64,000 nt of DNA, taken from positions 62,001 to 126,000 of the forward strand of contig CAOXTD010000001.1 of the NCBI GenBank assembly GCA_948560265.1, in the 5' to 3' direction. The stretch's first letter is position 1; every line of letters begins with the position of its first letter. This DNA comes from an uncultured Clostridia bacterium (GTDB taxonomy: Bacteria > Bacillota > Clostridia > TANB77 > CAG-508). Below the pieces are notes generated by a model. It was not told the origin of the DNA. It made no database searches and saw only the letters and a program-made list of their open reading frames with translations. Below are positions 1-11,347 of this stretch, piece by piece. Position numbers and translations under genes: made by a program.

Positions 1-24
1 GATTTGTTAGATGAGAATGAGTAA
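1..24 (+). CDS. rpoB: RNA polymerase beta subunit, C-terminal end (partial)
   Basis: The first 24 bases read as DLLDENE followed by TAA, in frame with the window edge. Acidic tails of this kind are usual at the C-terminus of RpoB, and rpoB directly precedes rpoC in nearly all bacteria. Only seven codons are visible, so the call rests on position and on the rpoC that follows. Confidence 0.7.
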   Translation, partial: DLLDENE

Positions 25-43
25 TAAAAATAATTAAATAGCC

Positions 44-114
44 TTCACAAAAAACTTAAGGCTTGACCAGAGGGAATTGTGCAGCAGTGGATAAGCCTTA
101 GGTAATGTTGTGAA
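44..114 (+). promoter_or_regulatory. Nested stem-loop in the rpoB-rpoC junction
   Basis: An outer stem TTCACAA/TTGTGAA (44-50 with 108-114) encloses an inner stem TAAGGCTT/AAGCCTTA (57-64 with 93-100) and a 28-base apical region. It ends about 30 bases before the rpoC start and is not followed by a T run, so it is not a simple terminator. It may be an RNA processing site or a translational control element; the function is inference. Confidence 0.5.
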
Positions 115-127
115 AAATGAAAAATAA

Positions 128-3681
<3,554 letters not shown>

Positions 3682-3693
3682 AAAAATGAATAA

Positions 3694-3770
3694 GTGTTAG
3701 TTTGGGGACATATGTTTTTCTGACGAAAGCAAAGCTTTTGTTGGAAAAACGTATGTCCCTAAACTGACGC
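3694..3770 (+). repeat. REPIN-like inverted pair of palindromic units
   Basis: Left unit GTTAGTTTGGGGACATATG and right unit CATACGTCCCTAAACTGAC-like sequence face each other across about 20 bases containing the palindrome AAAGCTTT. The GGGGAC...GTTTTT core matches the units at 6688 and 10037. It lies between rpoC and gdpP and could also end rpoC transcription. Membership of the same family is seen directly; mobility is inference. Confidence 0.6.
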
Positions 3771-3786
3771 AATAGCCCTTTTTACA

Positions 3787-3815
3787 TTGACAAAATGCTA
3801 GAAACATAGTATAAT
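3787..3815 (+). promoter_or_regulatory. Sigma-A promoter for gdpP
   Basis: Perfect TTGACA at 3787 and TATAAT at 3810 with a 17-base spacer, 25 bases before the gdpP start. Confidence 0.85.
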
Positions 3816-3839
3816 AAAAGAGATAAAAAGGAGATTTTT

Positions 3840-5837
3840 ATGCCAAATAATACAAAACAAATATTTAAAGGATTAATAGCAAGAACGAAGACATATTTAA
3901 TTGTAATAGCAGTTTTGTTGATTTTAATTAGTATTTTAAATGTAAGGTATCTAATACCTGCTATTTTTGTGTATATAGCAGTATTAGCCTATACTTATTG
4001 GAGTAACCAAAAACGTGAAAGTGAATTGTCAGAGCATCTTCAAGATTTAACATTTCATGTAGATAAAGCAGCTAAAAATACAATGATGAATTCACCATTC
4101 CCGCTTGTTATTATAGAAACAGATGGAAATGTAGTATGGAAGAGTAATAAATTTAGTCAAGAATTTGCTAATATTGATATCAAGAATATTTTAAATGATT
4201 TAGTAAAGCAAATAAAACTAGAGATAGAGAATAATCCTGAAAATCCAGAAAGAGATATTCAAAAGGAAATAGAAATCGGAGAAAAAATTTATCAGATTTT
4301 TGGTAAATATACCAAGACAAAAGAAAAATATATGCTAACTTTATATTTCTTAGAAAATACAGAACATATAGAATTAGAACAAAATTACCAAGATTCCCAA
4401 ATTTGTGTGGGGGTTATTATGGTAGATAATTTTGAAGAAGTTAATCAAAGAATAGAAGATGAAGATAAGCCTGTTTTAATGGCAAAGATAGAAAAAAATA
4501 TTTATGACTGGGCAGCTACTTTTGAGGGACTAGTAATCAAATCAGAAAGAGATACTTTTGTCTGCGTTTTTGAGCAAAGGCATTTAGTAGAATTAGAAGA
4601 GGGAAAATTCAAAATATTAGATACAATTAAAGAATTAGAATTATCAGATAAAATTCAAATTACTTTAAGTATAGCTGTTTCGAATGAAGGTGAATCTAAC
4701 TACGAGAAATACAAATCAGCGCAAGCGGGATTAGATATTGCATTAGGAAGAGGCGGAGACCAAGCAGTTGTAAGAAGAGAAGGAAAGTATACTTTCTTTG
4801 GAGGAAGATCGCAGGAGGTAGAAAAATTAACAAAAGTAAAAGCAAGAATAGTATCTCATGCTTTGGAAGAATTAATTAGTGAAGCAGATAAAATTATGGT
4901 TATGGGACATACCAATGGAGATATGGACTCTATGGGTGCAAGTATGGGAATTTATCGTTTAGCAAAAGCATTAGAAAAAGAAGCTTATGTGATTTACAAT
5001 GAGACTGGAGTTAATTTACAAAGTTTTGTAGACACTGCAAAAGAAGAACCTGAGTATGTAGAAGCTATTATTAATAAGTCAGAGGCACTTTCAAAGATTA
5101 CACCAGAGACTTTGCTTGTTGTAGTAGATACCCATAAAACAAATTATGTGGAAGTGCCAGAACTTTTAGAAGAGACACATAAAATAGTGATTATTGATCA
5201 CCACAGAAAAAGTGTAGATTATATTGAAAATGCTATCCTAACCTTTCATGAAGTATATGCATCTTCTGCATCAGAACTTGTAACAGAGATTTTGGAATAT
5301 GCAACAAAAGAAGTAGAACTAACTACTATAGAGGCAGAAAGTTTATATGCAGGAATCATGATGGATACGAAAAACTTTACCTTTAAAACAGGTGTTAGAA
5401 CTTTTGAAGCAGCGGCATACTTAAGAAAATGTGGAGTAGATATTATTAAAGTAAAAAAATGGTTCCAAAGTGATTTGAAAACATATAATAAAATTTCTAA
5501 AATCGTAGAAAGGGCAGAAATGATTGAAGAAAATATTGCTATTTCTACTTACGATGAAACAGACAAAGATGCTAATTTAATTTGTGCTAAAGCCGCAGAT
5601 GAGTTGTTAACGATTAGCGATATTACAGCATCTTTTGTAATGGGACAGGTAGGAGATAAAATCTGTATTAGTGGACGTTCTATTGGGGATATTAATGTTC
5701 AGGTTATCTTAGAAAAACTAGGTGGTGGTGGACACATTACTTTGGCAGGAGCACAAGTAGAAGGAATGACAATGGAAGAAGTAAAACAAGAATTAATTAT
5801 CCGTATTAATGAGTATTTTAGTGAAATTTCAAGTTAG
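3840..5837 (+). CDS. gdpP: Cyclic-di-AMP phosphodiesterase GdpP (YybT family)
   Basis: Membrane-bound phosphodiesterase that hydrolyses c-di-AMP to pApA, a second messenger controlling potassium balance and cell-wall stress. The 665 residues fit the family. Two N-terminal membrane segments (about 15-55) are followed by a PAS-like domain, a degenerate GGDEF-like domain (about 165-310), then a DHH domain with GHTNGDMDSMGA and IIDHHRKS and a DHHA1 domain ending in LGGGGHITLAGAQ, so the metal-binding motifs are intact. The start follows AAAAGGAGATTTTT. In Bacillus the order is gdpP-rplI-dnaB; here two surface-protein genes separate gdpP from rplI. Confidence 0.95.
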   Translation: MPNNTKQIFKGLIARTKTYLIVIAVLLILISILNVRYLIPAIFVYIAVLAYTYWSNQKRESELSEHLQDLTFHVDKAAKNTMMNSPFPLVIIETDGNVVWKSNKFSQEFANIDIKNILNDLVKQIKLEIENNPENPERDIQKEIEIGEKIYQIFGKYTKTKEKYMLTLYFLENTEHIELEQNYQDSQICVGVIMVDNFEEVNQRIEDEDKPVLMAKIEKNIYDWAATFEGLVIKSERDTFVCVFEQRHLVELEEGKFKILDTIKELELSDKIQITLSIAVSNEGESNYEKYKSAQAGLDIALGRGGDQAVVRREGKYTFFGGRSQEVEKLTKVKARIVSHALEELISEADKIMVMGHTNGDMDSMGASMGIYRLAKALEKEAYVIYNETGVNLQSFVDTAKEEPEYVEAIINKSEALSKITPETLLVVVDTHKTNYVEVPELLEETHKIVIIDHHRKSVDYIENAILTFHEVYASSASELVTEILEYATKEVELTTIEAESLYAGIMMDTKNFTFKTGVRTFEAAAYLRKCGVDIIKVKKWFQSDLKTYNKISKIVERAEMIEENIAISTYDETDKDANLICAKAADELLTISDITASFVMGQVGDKICISGRSIGDINVQVILEKLGGGGHITLAGAQVEGMTMEEVKQELIIRINEYFSEISS

Positions 5838-5898
5838 AAAAAAATTTTGAAAAGGAGGAAGTAGAGCTACTTAATAAAAGTATCTCTATGAGAAACGA

Positions 5899-6672
5899 AT
5901 GATTCAAATTCTTTATACAAATGATTCTTCATATAATGAAAGAATTGCCAGTGCGAGAGAATTTGCTACACAACCAGACTTTTATGATATTTCAAAACGA
6001 AAACAAAAAAGAGTGGTAAATAGCAGTGGAATGATAATAACAAGTTTATTACTAGTAATAGTAGTTTGTACGGTTGTATTAATGGGACTTGGTTCATTAA
6101 ATATGAAATCAGAAGCTATGTCTCAAGATGAAAATGTAATAGGCCAATTACCGAATTTCGAACTAAGTATGAAACAGTCTATACAACAAACTGCAACAGC
6201 AATAGATAATAATATATTAAAAGAAGCTAAAGTAGCAGAAAAGAAGCTTGTAGTAAAAAAAGTCATTGCATCTGATGGAAAAGCTTATGATGCGGTAGCT
6301 TATTTATCTATTCCAAGCTTAGGAATCAAGTATCCAGTATTGGCTAAAACTTCAGATGCCTTATTAAAAGTATCACTAAATAAATATTGGGGGGCCAATC
6401 CAAATCAAGTGGGAAATATGTGCATCGTAGGGCATAACTATAATGATAGCAGATTTTTTGGAAAATTAAATCAAATTAAAAATGGAGAAGAAATTATTAT
6501 CACAGAAATGGATGGCGAATCATTAAGCTATTATGTTTATGAAACAGATATGATAGATCCATATGATACAGCATGTACTAGCCAAAAGACAAATGGAAGA
6601 AAAGAAATAACTTTAATTACTTGTAATGTGGATGGTTCTCAAAGATTTATTGCAAAAGCAAGAGCAAATTAA
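5899..6672 (+). CDS. Sortase family cysteine transpeptidase
   Basis: A 257-residue membrane-anchored sortase. One transmembrane segment lies near residues 43-67. The catalytic domain has VGHNYNDS with the active-site His, LITCNVDG with the Cys, and a C-terminal RFIAKAR with the Arg. The class cannot be fixed by eye. The nearest GGAGG (5852-5858) is about 40 bases before this ATG, which is unusually far; an ATG at 5888 opens a four-codon frame whose TGA overlaps this start (ATGA), so coupled initiation is possible. Its substrate may be a surface protein encoded elsewhere, because the gene just downstream has no LPXTG motif. Confidence 0.88.
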   Translation: MIQILYTNDSSYNERIASAREFATQPDFYDISKRKQKRVVNSSGMIITSLLLVIVVCTVVLMGLGSLNMKSEAMSQDENVIGQLPNFELSMKQSIQQTATAIDNNILKEAKVAEKKLVVKKVIASDGKAYDAVAYLSIPSLGIKYPVLAKTSDALLKVSLNKYWGANPNQVGNMCIVGHNYNDSRFFGKLNQIKNGEEIIITEMDGESLSYYVYETDMIDPYDTACTSQKTNGRKEITLITCNVDGSQRFIAKARAN

Positions 6673-6718
6673 TGTCCGATTAGGTAATGTCCGATTAGGG
6701 ACGTTAGTTTATCGGACA
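6670..6718 (+). repeat. REP-like hairpin unit with a 15-bp tandem duplication
   Basis: TAATGTCCGATTAGG occurs twice in tandem (6670-6684, 6685-6699). The second copy continues into a hairpin, TGTCCGAT (6688-6695) pairing with ATCGGACA (6711-6718), around the loop TAGGGACGTTAGTTT. The loop matches the dnaB-tilS copy, while the stem bases are changed in a paired way. Confidence 0.65.
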
Positions 6719-6726
6719 AAATAGAG

Positions 6727-6761
6727 AAAAAAGTTGTACACAAAAATGTACAACTTTTTTT
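6727..6761 (+). terminator. Intrinsic terminator after the sortase gene
   Basis: AAAAGTTGTACA and TGTACAACTTTT flank a short loop and run into T7. The A and T flanks make it usable on both strands. Confidence 0.85.
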
Positions 6762-6921
6762 AGCCACAATCATAATTTTGAAAAAGCGTATTGACATTTT
6801 ATGATATATATATTAATAATATATGCATAAATAAAATATAGCAATAGAAACAAAAAATACTTGCAATGTATAAAACGAAAAAAGTAGTAAACACTAAAGA
6901 AAAAGGAGAATGTCAATTAAA

Positions 6922-7998
6922 ATGAAAAATAAATTAGTGAAAGGGCAAAAAGGTATAACATTAGTAGCACTAGTAGTAACTATAGTAGTATTACTAATTT
7001 TAGCAGGTATCACAATCATGTATACAATGGGAGAAAATAGTATCTTTAGGAAAGCACAAGAGGCTAAAGATAAGACAAACCAAGCAATTAAAAATGAGCA
7101 AGAATATATGAACTCAATCGATAATATGGTAAATGAATATTTGAACGGAATAGGGAATAGCGGAACAACGGGCCCAATAGATGTTCCAATCGAAGATATA
7201 AAATCAGATTGGGCAGCGATTGAAAAAATTGCAAAAGAAATTGCAAAAGATGATAGTATTACAAGTGAAACAGAAGAAGTAAAGGTAATCATAGATGGAA
7301 AAAGATATACCATTAAGCCAGGAGATATATTTGAAGTAGAATATAATGGTGAAGTGAGAAGAGTAAGAGTATTAGGATTTAAGCATGACAATTTAGTAGA
7401 CCAAACAGTATATGGTGGAACACATACAAAAGCAAGTATTAGTTTTGAATTTTTAGACTTTATGACAGGTGACACATATATGTCAATGAACGTAACTAAT
7501 ACGAATGAAAATGGTTGGGCAAATACGCAAATGAGAAAAGATCTAAATGGATATACAACAAATGCAACAGCGCCAAGTGGTACAATCGGAGGCTTAGGAG
7601 CAAACTTGAATAATAAGAGTTATATTAAACAAGTAAAGAAAAAGTATATTGCAACATATAACGATGCAAGTAGTGTAACAGCATGTAATGATTACTTATG
7701 GTTATTGGCAGCGAGTGAAATAGTAAGTAGCGGATATCAAGCAAATGCATACGCATGTGCAATTACATCAGAGGGAAGTCAATATAAGTATTACCAAAGA
7801 GTAACGGAAGAATGGGACGAAAACAGTACAGAACGTATAAAGAAGACATCTAAATCAGGTAGTGCATATACATGGTGGCTTCGTTCATCTCCTTTCAGTT
7901 ATAGCAATGATTTCTGCAGTATCTATAACAATGGCAATGCCTACAATAACGGTTATGCAAGCAATACTAACGGCGTAGCACCAGGATTTTGTATTTAA
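6922..7998 (+). CDS. Pilin-like surface protein with a C-terminal DUF6273-type domain
   Basis: About 358 residues. The N-terminus has the prepilin-like signature KGQKGITLVALVVTIV followed by a hydrophobic helix, with Gly-Ile at the presumed cleavage site and no Glu at mature position 5, so it is not a canonical type IV pilin. The middle is charged. The C-terminal 200 residues carry WWLRSSPFSYSND and end in Asn/Tyr/Gly-rich segments and VAPGFCI, as in DUF6273-type domains of clostridial surface proteins. ATG 6922 is preferred over ATG 6910, which sits one base after GGAG. The gene interrupts the usual gdpP-rplI order. The function is unknown; display on the cell surface is inferred. Confidence 0.75.
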   Translation: MKNKLVKGQKGITLVALVVTIVVLLILAGITIMYTMGENSIFRKAQEAKDKTNQAIKNEQEYMNSIDNMVNEYLNGIGNSGTTGPIDVPIEDIKSDWAAIEKIAKEIAKDDSITSETEEVKVIIDGKRYTIKPGDIFEVEYNGEVRRVRVLGFKHDNLVDQTVYGGTHTKASISFEFLDFMTGDTYMSMNVTNTNENGWANTQMRKDLNGYTTNATAPSGTIGGLGANLNNKSYIKQVKKKYIATYNDASSVTACNDYLWLLAASEIVSSGYQANAYACAITSEGSQYKYYQRVTEEWDENSTERIKKTSKSGSAYTWWLRSSPFSYSNDFCSIYNNGNAYNNGYASNTNGVAPGFCI

Positions 7999-8095
7999 TG
8001 CCTAGTGTTCAAAAGTCTTGAAAACACTTGAAGGGTACGTCATGAATTTTGTTGTGTAATTTCAAACAACCTTATGATAATGATTAATATATATG

Positions 8096-8134
8096 AAACT
8101 GTCAATGTGCTTTGGTATGTTGACAGTTTATTTA
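8096..8134 (+). terminator. Probable terminator after the pilin-like gene
   Basis: AAACTGTCAA and TTGACAGTTT form a 10-bp stem with a 14-base loop, followed by ATTTAT. The T run is weak. Confidence 0.6.
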
Positions 8135-8172
8135 TATGTAATTTTAAATTGCAGTCAATAAAGCAAAAGTAC

Positions 8173-8201
8173 TTGAAAAAAAGCCAATTTTAGGGTATGA
8201 T
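8173..8201 (+). promoter_or_regulatory. Sigma-A promoter for rplI-dnaB
   Basis: TTGAAA at 8173 and TATGAT at 8196 with a 17-base spacer, 35 bases before the rplI start. Confidence 0.75.
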
Positions 8202-8235
8202 ATGTACAGCGAAAAAGAGAAGGAGGCTTAATTTT

Positions 8236-8679
8236 ATGAAAGTGATTTTATTAGAGAATATAAAAGGGGTAGGGAAAAAAGACGAAGTAATCAACGCAAG
8301 TGACGGATATGCAAGAAACTTTCTATTTCCTAAAAAGTTAGCAGTAGAAGCAAATGCAGAGAATATGAGCAAGTTAAAAGGAAAAAATGATTCTACAGCA
8401 TATAAAAAGTCAGTAGAAAAAGAAGAAGCTCAAAAGATAGCAGAAAGACTAAAAGAGATTACATTAAAAATAACTGTAAAGGCAGGAGAAAACGGAAAAA
8501 TTTTTGGTTCCATTACTTCAAAAGAAATAGCAGATAATTTAAAAGAACAATACAAAATTGAAATTGATAAGAAAAAGGTTGATTTAAAAGAGCCAATTAA
8601 AACTATAGGTAACTTTTCAGTCAATATTAAATTATATGAAGGTGTTATTGGAACTTTAAAAATCCAGATTACAGAATAG
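8236..8679 (+). CDS. rplI: Ribosomal protein bL9
   Basis: Large-subunit ribosomal protein that binds 23S rRNA. The N-terminal MKVILLENIKGVGKKDEV and GYARNFLFPKKLA are the family signature; a connecting helix and a C-terminal domain follow, for 147 residues in all, the normal length. The start is set by AGAAGGAGG; an in-frame upstream ATG at 8197 would overlap the -10 box and is rejected. It is probably cotranscribed with dnaB, 24 bases downstream. Confidence 0.97.
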   Translation: MKVILLENIKGVGKKDEVINASDGYARNFLFPKKLAVEANAENMSKLKGKNDSTAYKKSVEKEEAQKIAERLKEITLKITVKAGENGKIFGSITSKEIADNLKEQYKIEIDKKKVDLKEPIKTIGNFSVNIKLYEGVIGTLKIQITE

Positions 8680-8703
8680 TTTTGAAATTAAAGGAGCAAA
8701 TAA

Positions 8704-10036
8704 ATGGAACTAGGAAAAATCCCACCACATGATATAGAAGCAGAGCAAGCTGTTATTCGGTAGTATGTTAACAGATAAAGATGCAATTTCATCAGCATTG
8801 GAAGTTTTGAAGCCAGAAGATTTTTATCGTGAGGATAATAAACTAATATTTGAAGCAGTTTTGAATTTATATAATCGTGCGCAGCCAGTTGATATTATTA
8901 CTTTAAAAACAGAATTACAATCGATGAAACAATTAGAAGCTGTAGGTGGATTAGAATATATTGCGGAGCTTCCAGATAAAGTGCCAACTACTGCCAATGT
9001 AGAGCAATATATTAAAATAGTAGAAGAGAAATCAGCTTTAAGGGCTTTAATTAAAACTGCTAATGACTTGATTAATCTAGGATATGACCAAACACAAGAA
9101 GTAGAAGATATCTTAGATACTGCCGAAAAGAGAATTTTTGATGTAATTCAAAATAGAAATCAAAAAGGTTATTCTGCGATTAAAGATATTTTGGTAGATT
9201 CTTTTACAGAATTAGAACAATTATATAATCAAAAGCAACACATTACAGGAACACCAACGGGATTTGCGGATTTAGATTATATTACAGCAGGGCTACATCC
9301 TTCTGATTTAGTGATTGTTGCTGCAAGACCTGCTATGGGTAAATCTGCTTTTGCATTGAATATTGCTACAAATGCAGCAGTAAGAGCAAATACAGGAGTT
9401 GCCATTTTTAGTTTAGAGATGTCAAAGGAACAAATGACAAATCGTATTTTATGTAGTGAAGCAATGGTAGATAGTAATAAAGTAAGAACTGGAAAGATAG
9501 AAGATGATGATTGGACAAAGCTTGCCGAAGCATCAGGTTCACTATCTACATCTCAGATATTTATTGATGATACTCCAGGTATTTCTGTTATGGAAATTCG
9601 TGCAAAATGCAGGAAATTAAAACTAGAAAAAAATATTGGGTTAGTAGTTATTGACTATATCCAATTAGTACAAGGAAGTAATAAAAAGAATTCTAGTCGT
9701 GAACAGGAGATTTCTGAAATTAGTCGTTCTTTAAAGATATTAGCAAAAGAAATTGGCGTTCCAGTTATTGCGCTTTCTCAGTTATCAAGATCAGTAGAAC
9801 AAAGACCAGATCATAGACCAATGCTTTCAGATTTACGTGAGTCAGGAGCAATTGAACAAGATGCTGATATTGTTATGTTCTTATATCGTGATGACTATTA
9901 TAACGAAGATTCAGAAAAGAAAAATATTGCAGAAGTAATATTGGCAAAACACAGAGCAGGTAGTACAGGTACGGTAGAACTAGCTTGGCTTGGAAATTAT
10001 ACGAAGTTTGCTAATTTAGATAAGTATAGGGAATAG
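8704..10036 (+). CDS. dnaB: Replicative DNA helicase DnaB, with a +1 frameshift at an in-frame CGG
   Basis: Hexameric helicase that unwinds DNA at the replication fork. ATG 8704 follows AAAGGAG, and the protein begins MELGKIPPHDIEAEQAVI. The zero frame then reads CGG TAG (8758-8763) and stops. Skipping the C at 8758 gives GSMLTDKDA, exactly the family sequence, and the frame stays open to 10036 for 443 residues, the normal length. The C-terminal RecA-like domain has Walker A RPAMGKSA and Walker B VVIDYIQL. The gene is essential, so either the extra base is an error or ribosomes shift +1 here. The same TCGG context breaks three other genes in the window. Confidence 0.95.
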
Positions 10037-10137
10037 TGTCAGTTTGGGGACGTTAGTTTAACTGACATTTTAGAAAAAGTTGGAAGAATATCAGTCAAGG
10101 GACAGATGTCAGTTAAACTAACGTTCCCAAACTGACA
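10037..10137 (+). repeat. REPIN-like element, two inverted palindromic units
   Basis: The left unit (10037-10067) is a hairpin with TGTCAGTT and AACTGACA arms around TGGGGACGTTAGTTT. The right unit (10107-10137) is its inverted copy with the same arms. About 39 bases lie between them. It starts one base after the dnaB stop and ends 17 bases before tilS. No transposase is nearby. Confidence 0.75.
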
Positions 10138-10153
10138 CAGAGGAAAATCAAAA

Positions 10154-11197
10154 ATGAGAAACAAAAATGATTTACAACAGAAGATTTTGACGACTATTCA
10201 AAAACATAATTTAATACAAAAAGGGGACAAAATAGTAATTGGCGTATCTGGAGGTCCTGATTCTATGTGCTTGCTCAATTGCTTATTTTGCTTGCAAAAG
10301 ATTTTAGGAATAGAATTAGTAGTAGCACATATTAATCATATGCTAAGAGAAGAAGCAGAAGAAGAAACAAAATATGTAAAAGAATTTTGTGAGAAAATAG
10401 GAATACTATGTTTTGTTAAGTATGCAAATATTGCAAAATTATCACAAGAGCAAAAGCTAGGGACAGAAGAAATGGGAAGAAAAATGCGTTATGAATTTTT
10501 TGGAGAAGTAGCCCAGAAGACGAATAGCAATAAAATTGCAACTGCACACAACAGTAATGATAATGCGGAAACGGTATTGATGAATTTGCTACGTGGAAGC
10601 GGTATTTCAGGATTAAAAGGAATTGAAATAAAGGTTAATAGAAATTGGAAACAAGAAAATGCAACAGAAGTAAAAGAGAAAAGTATAGAGTATATTAGAC
10701 CAATTCTAGAATGTGACAGAAATGAAATAGAAGCATATTGTGCAGAAAAAGGTTTAAATCCAAAAATTGATAGAACAAACCTAGAAAATGATTATACTAG
10801 AAATAGAATCAGAAATCAGCTTATTCCTTATTTACAGAAGGATTTTAATCCCAATGTTATACAAAGTTTAAACCGTTTATCAGAATTAGCTAGGGAAGAA
10901 GAGGAATATTTTAAAGAAATTATATTACAAACGTATGAAACTTTGAAAATAGGGGAAAATGAAGAAGAAATTATTTTAAATTTGAAAAAGTTTAATCATT
11001 TACCAAAGGTAATAAAAGCAAGAGTTCTTTTATATACTATTAACAAAGTAATTGGTACAGTACAAGGAATTGGAAAAATTCATGTAGAAGATTGTATCAA
11101 ACTATGTGCAAATAATATTGGAAATAAGTATTTAACGCCAAATAAAAATGTTAAAATTTTTGTAAAACAAGGTAATATTTTTGTCAAGAAAATGTAA
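10154..11197 (+). CDS. tilS: tRNA(Ile)-lysidine synthetase
   Basis: Converts the wobble cytidine of the AUA-reading tRNA-Ile to lysidine using ATP and lysine. The N-terminal PP-loop GVSGGPDSMCLL is at about residues 32-43, followed by AHINHMLREEA and TAHNSNDNAETVLMNLLRG, both characteristic of TilS. The 347 residues are a little short but include a C-terminal domain. The ribosome binding site is GAGGAAAA. The order tilS then ftsH is a classic Gram-positive arrangement; the hpt gene often found between them is absent. Confidence 0.95.
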   Translation: MRNKNDLQQKILTTIQKHNLIQKGDKIVIGVSGGPDSMCLLNCLFCLQKILGIELVVAHINHMLREEAEEETKYVKEFCEKIGILCFVKYANIAKLSQEQKLGTEEMGRKMRYEFFGEVAQKTNSNKIATAHNSNDNAETVLMNLLRGSGISGLKGIEIKVNRNWKQENATEVKEKSIEYIRPILECDRNEIEAYCAEKGLNPKIDRTNLENDYTRNRIRNQLIPYLQKDFNPNVIQSLNRLSELAREEEEYFKEIILQTYETLKIGENEEEIILNLKKFNHLPKVIKARVLLYTINKVIGTVQGIGKIHVEDCIKLCANNIGNKYLTPNKNVKIFVKQGNIFVKKM

Positions 11198-11286
11198 AAT
11201 TTCTGTTTATAAAGAGATAATTAAACCTTCCGTAAGCAAAACCTTGATATGACTAGATTTGCTACTTGAAAGTTTTGTGAAAATGC

Positions 11287-11315
11287 TTGCATTTCATTTT
11301 GGGGTATGGTATAGT
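11287..11315 (+). promoter_or_regulatory. Sigma-A promoter for ftsH
   Basis: TTGCAT at 11287 and TATAGT at 11310 with a 17-base spacer, 33 bases before the ftsH start. Confidence 0.7.
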
Positions 11316-11347
11316 TTTCTAAGTTCTAAGAGATAGGAGGAAGTATT

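Noticed and set aside
5888..5902. Four-codon leader peptide (ATG AGA AAC GAA TGA) before the sortase gene
   Set aside because: Too short to support as a gene; mentioned only as a possible coupling feature.
8197..8235. Upstream ATG as the rplI start
   Set aside because: It lies within the promoter -10 region; AGAAGGAGG and the bL9 family start both point to ATG 8236.
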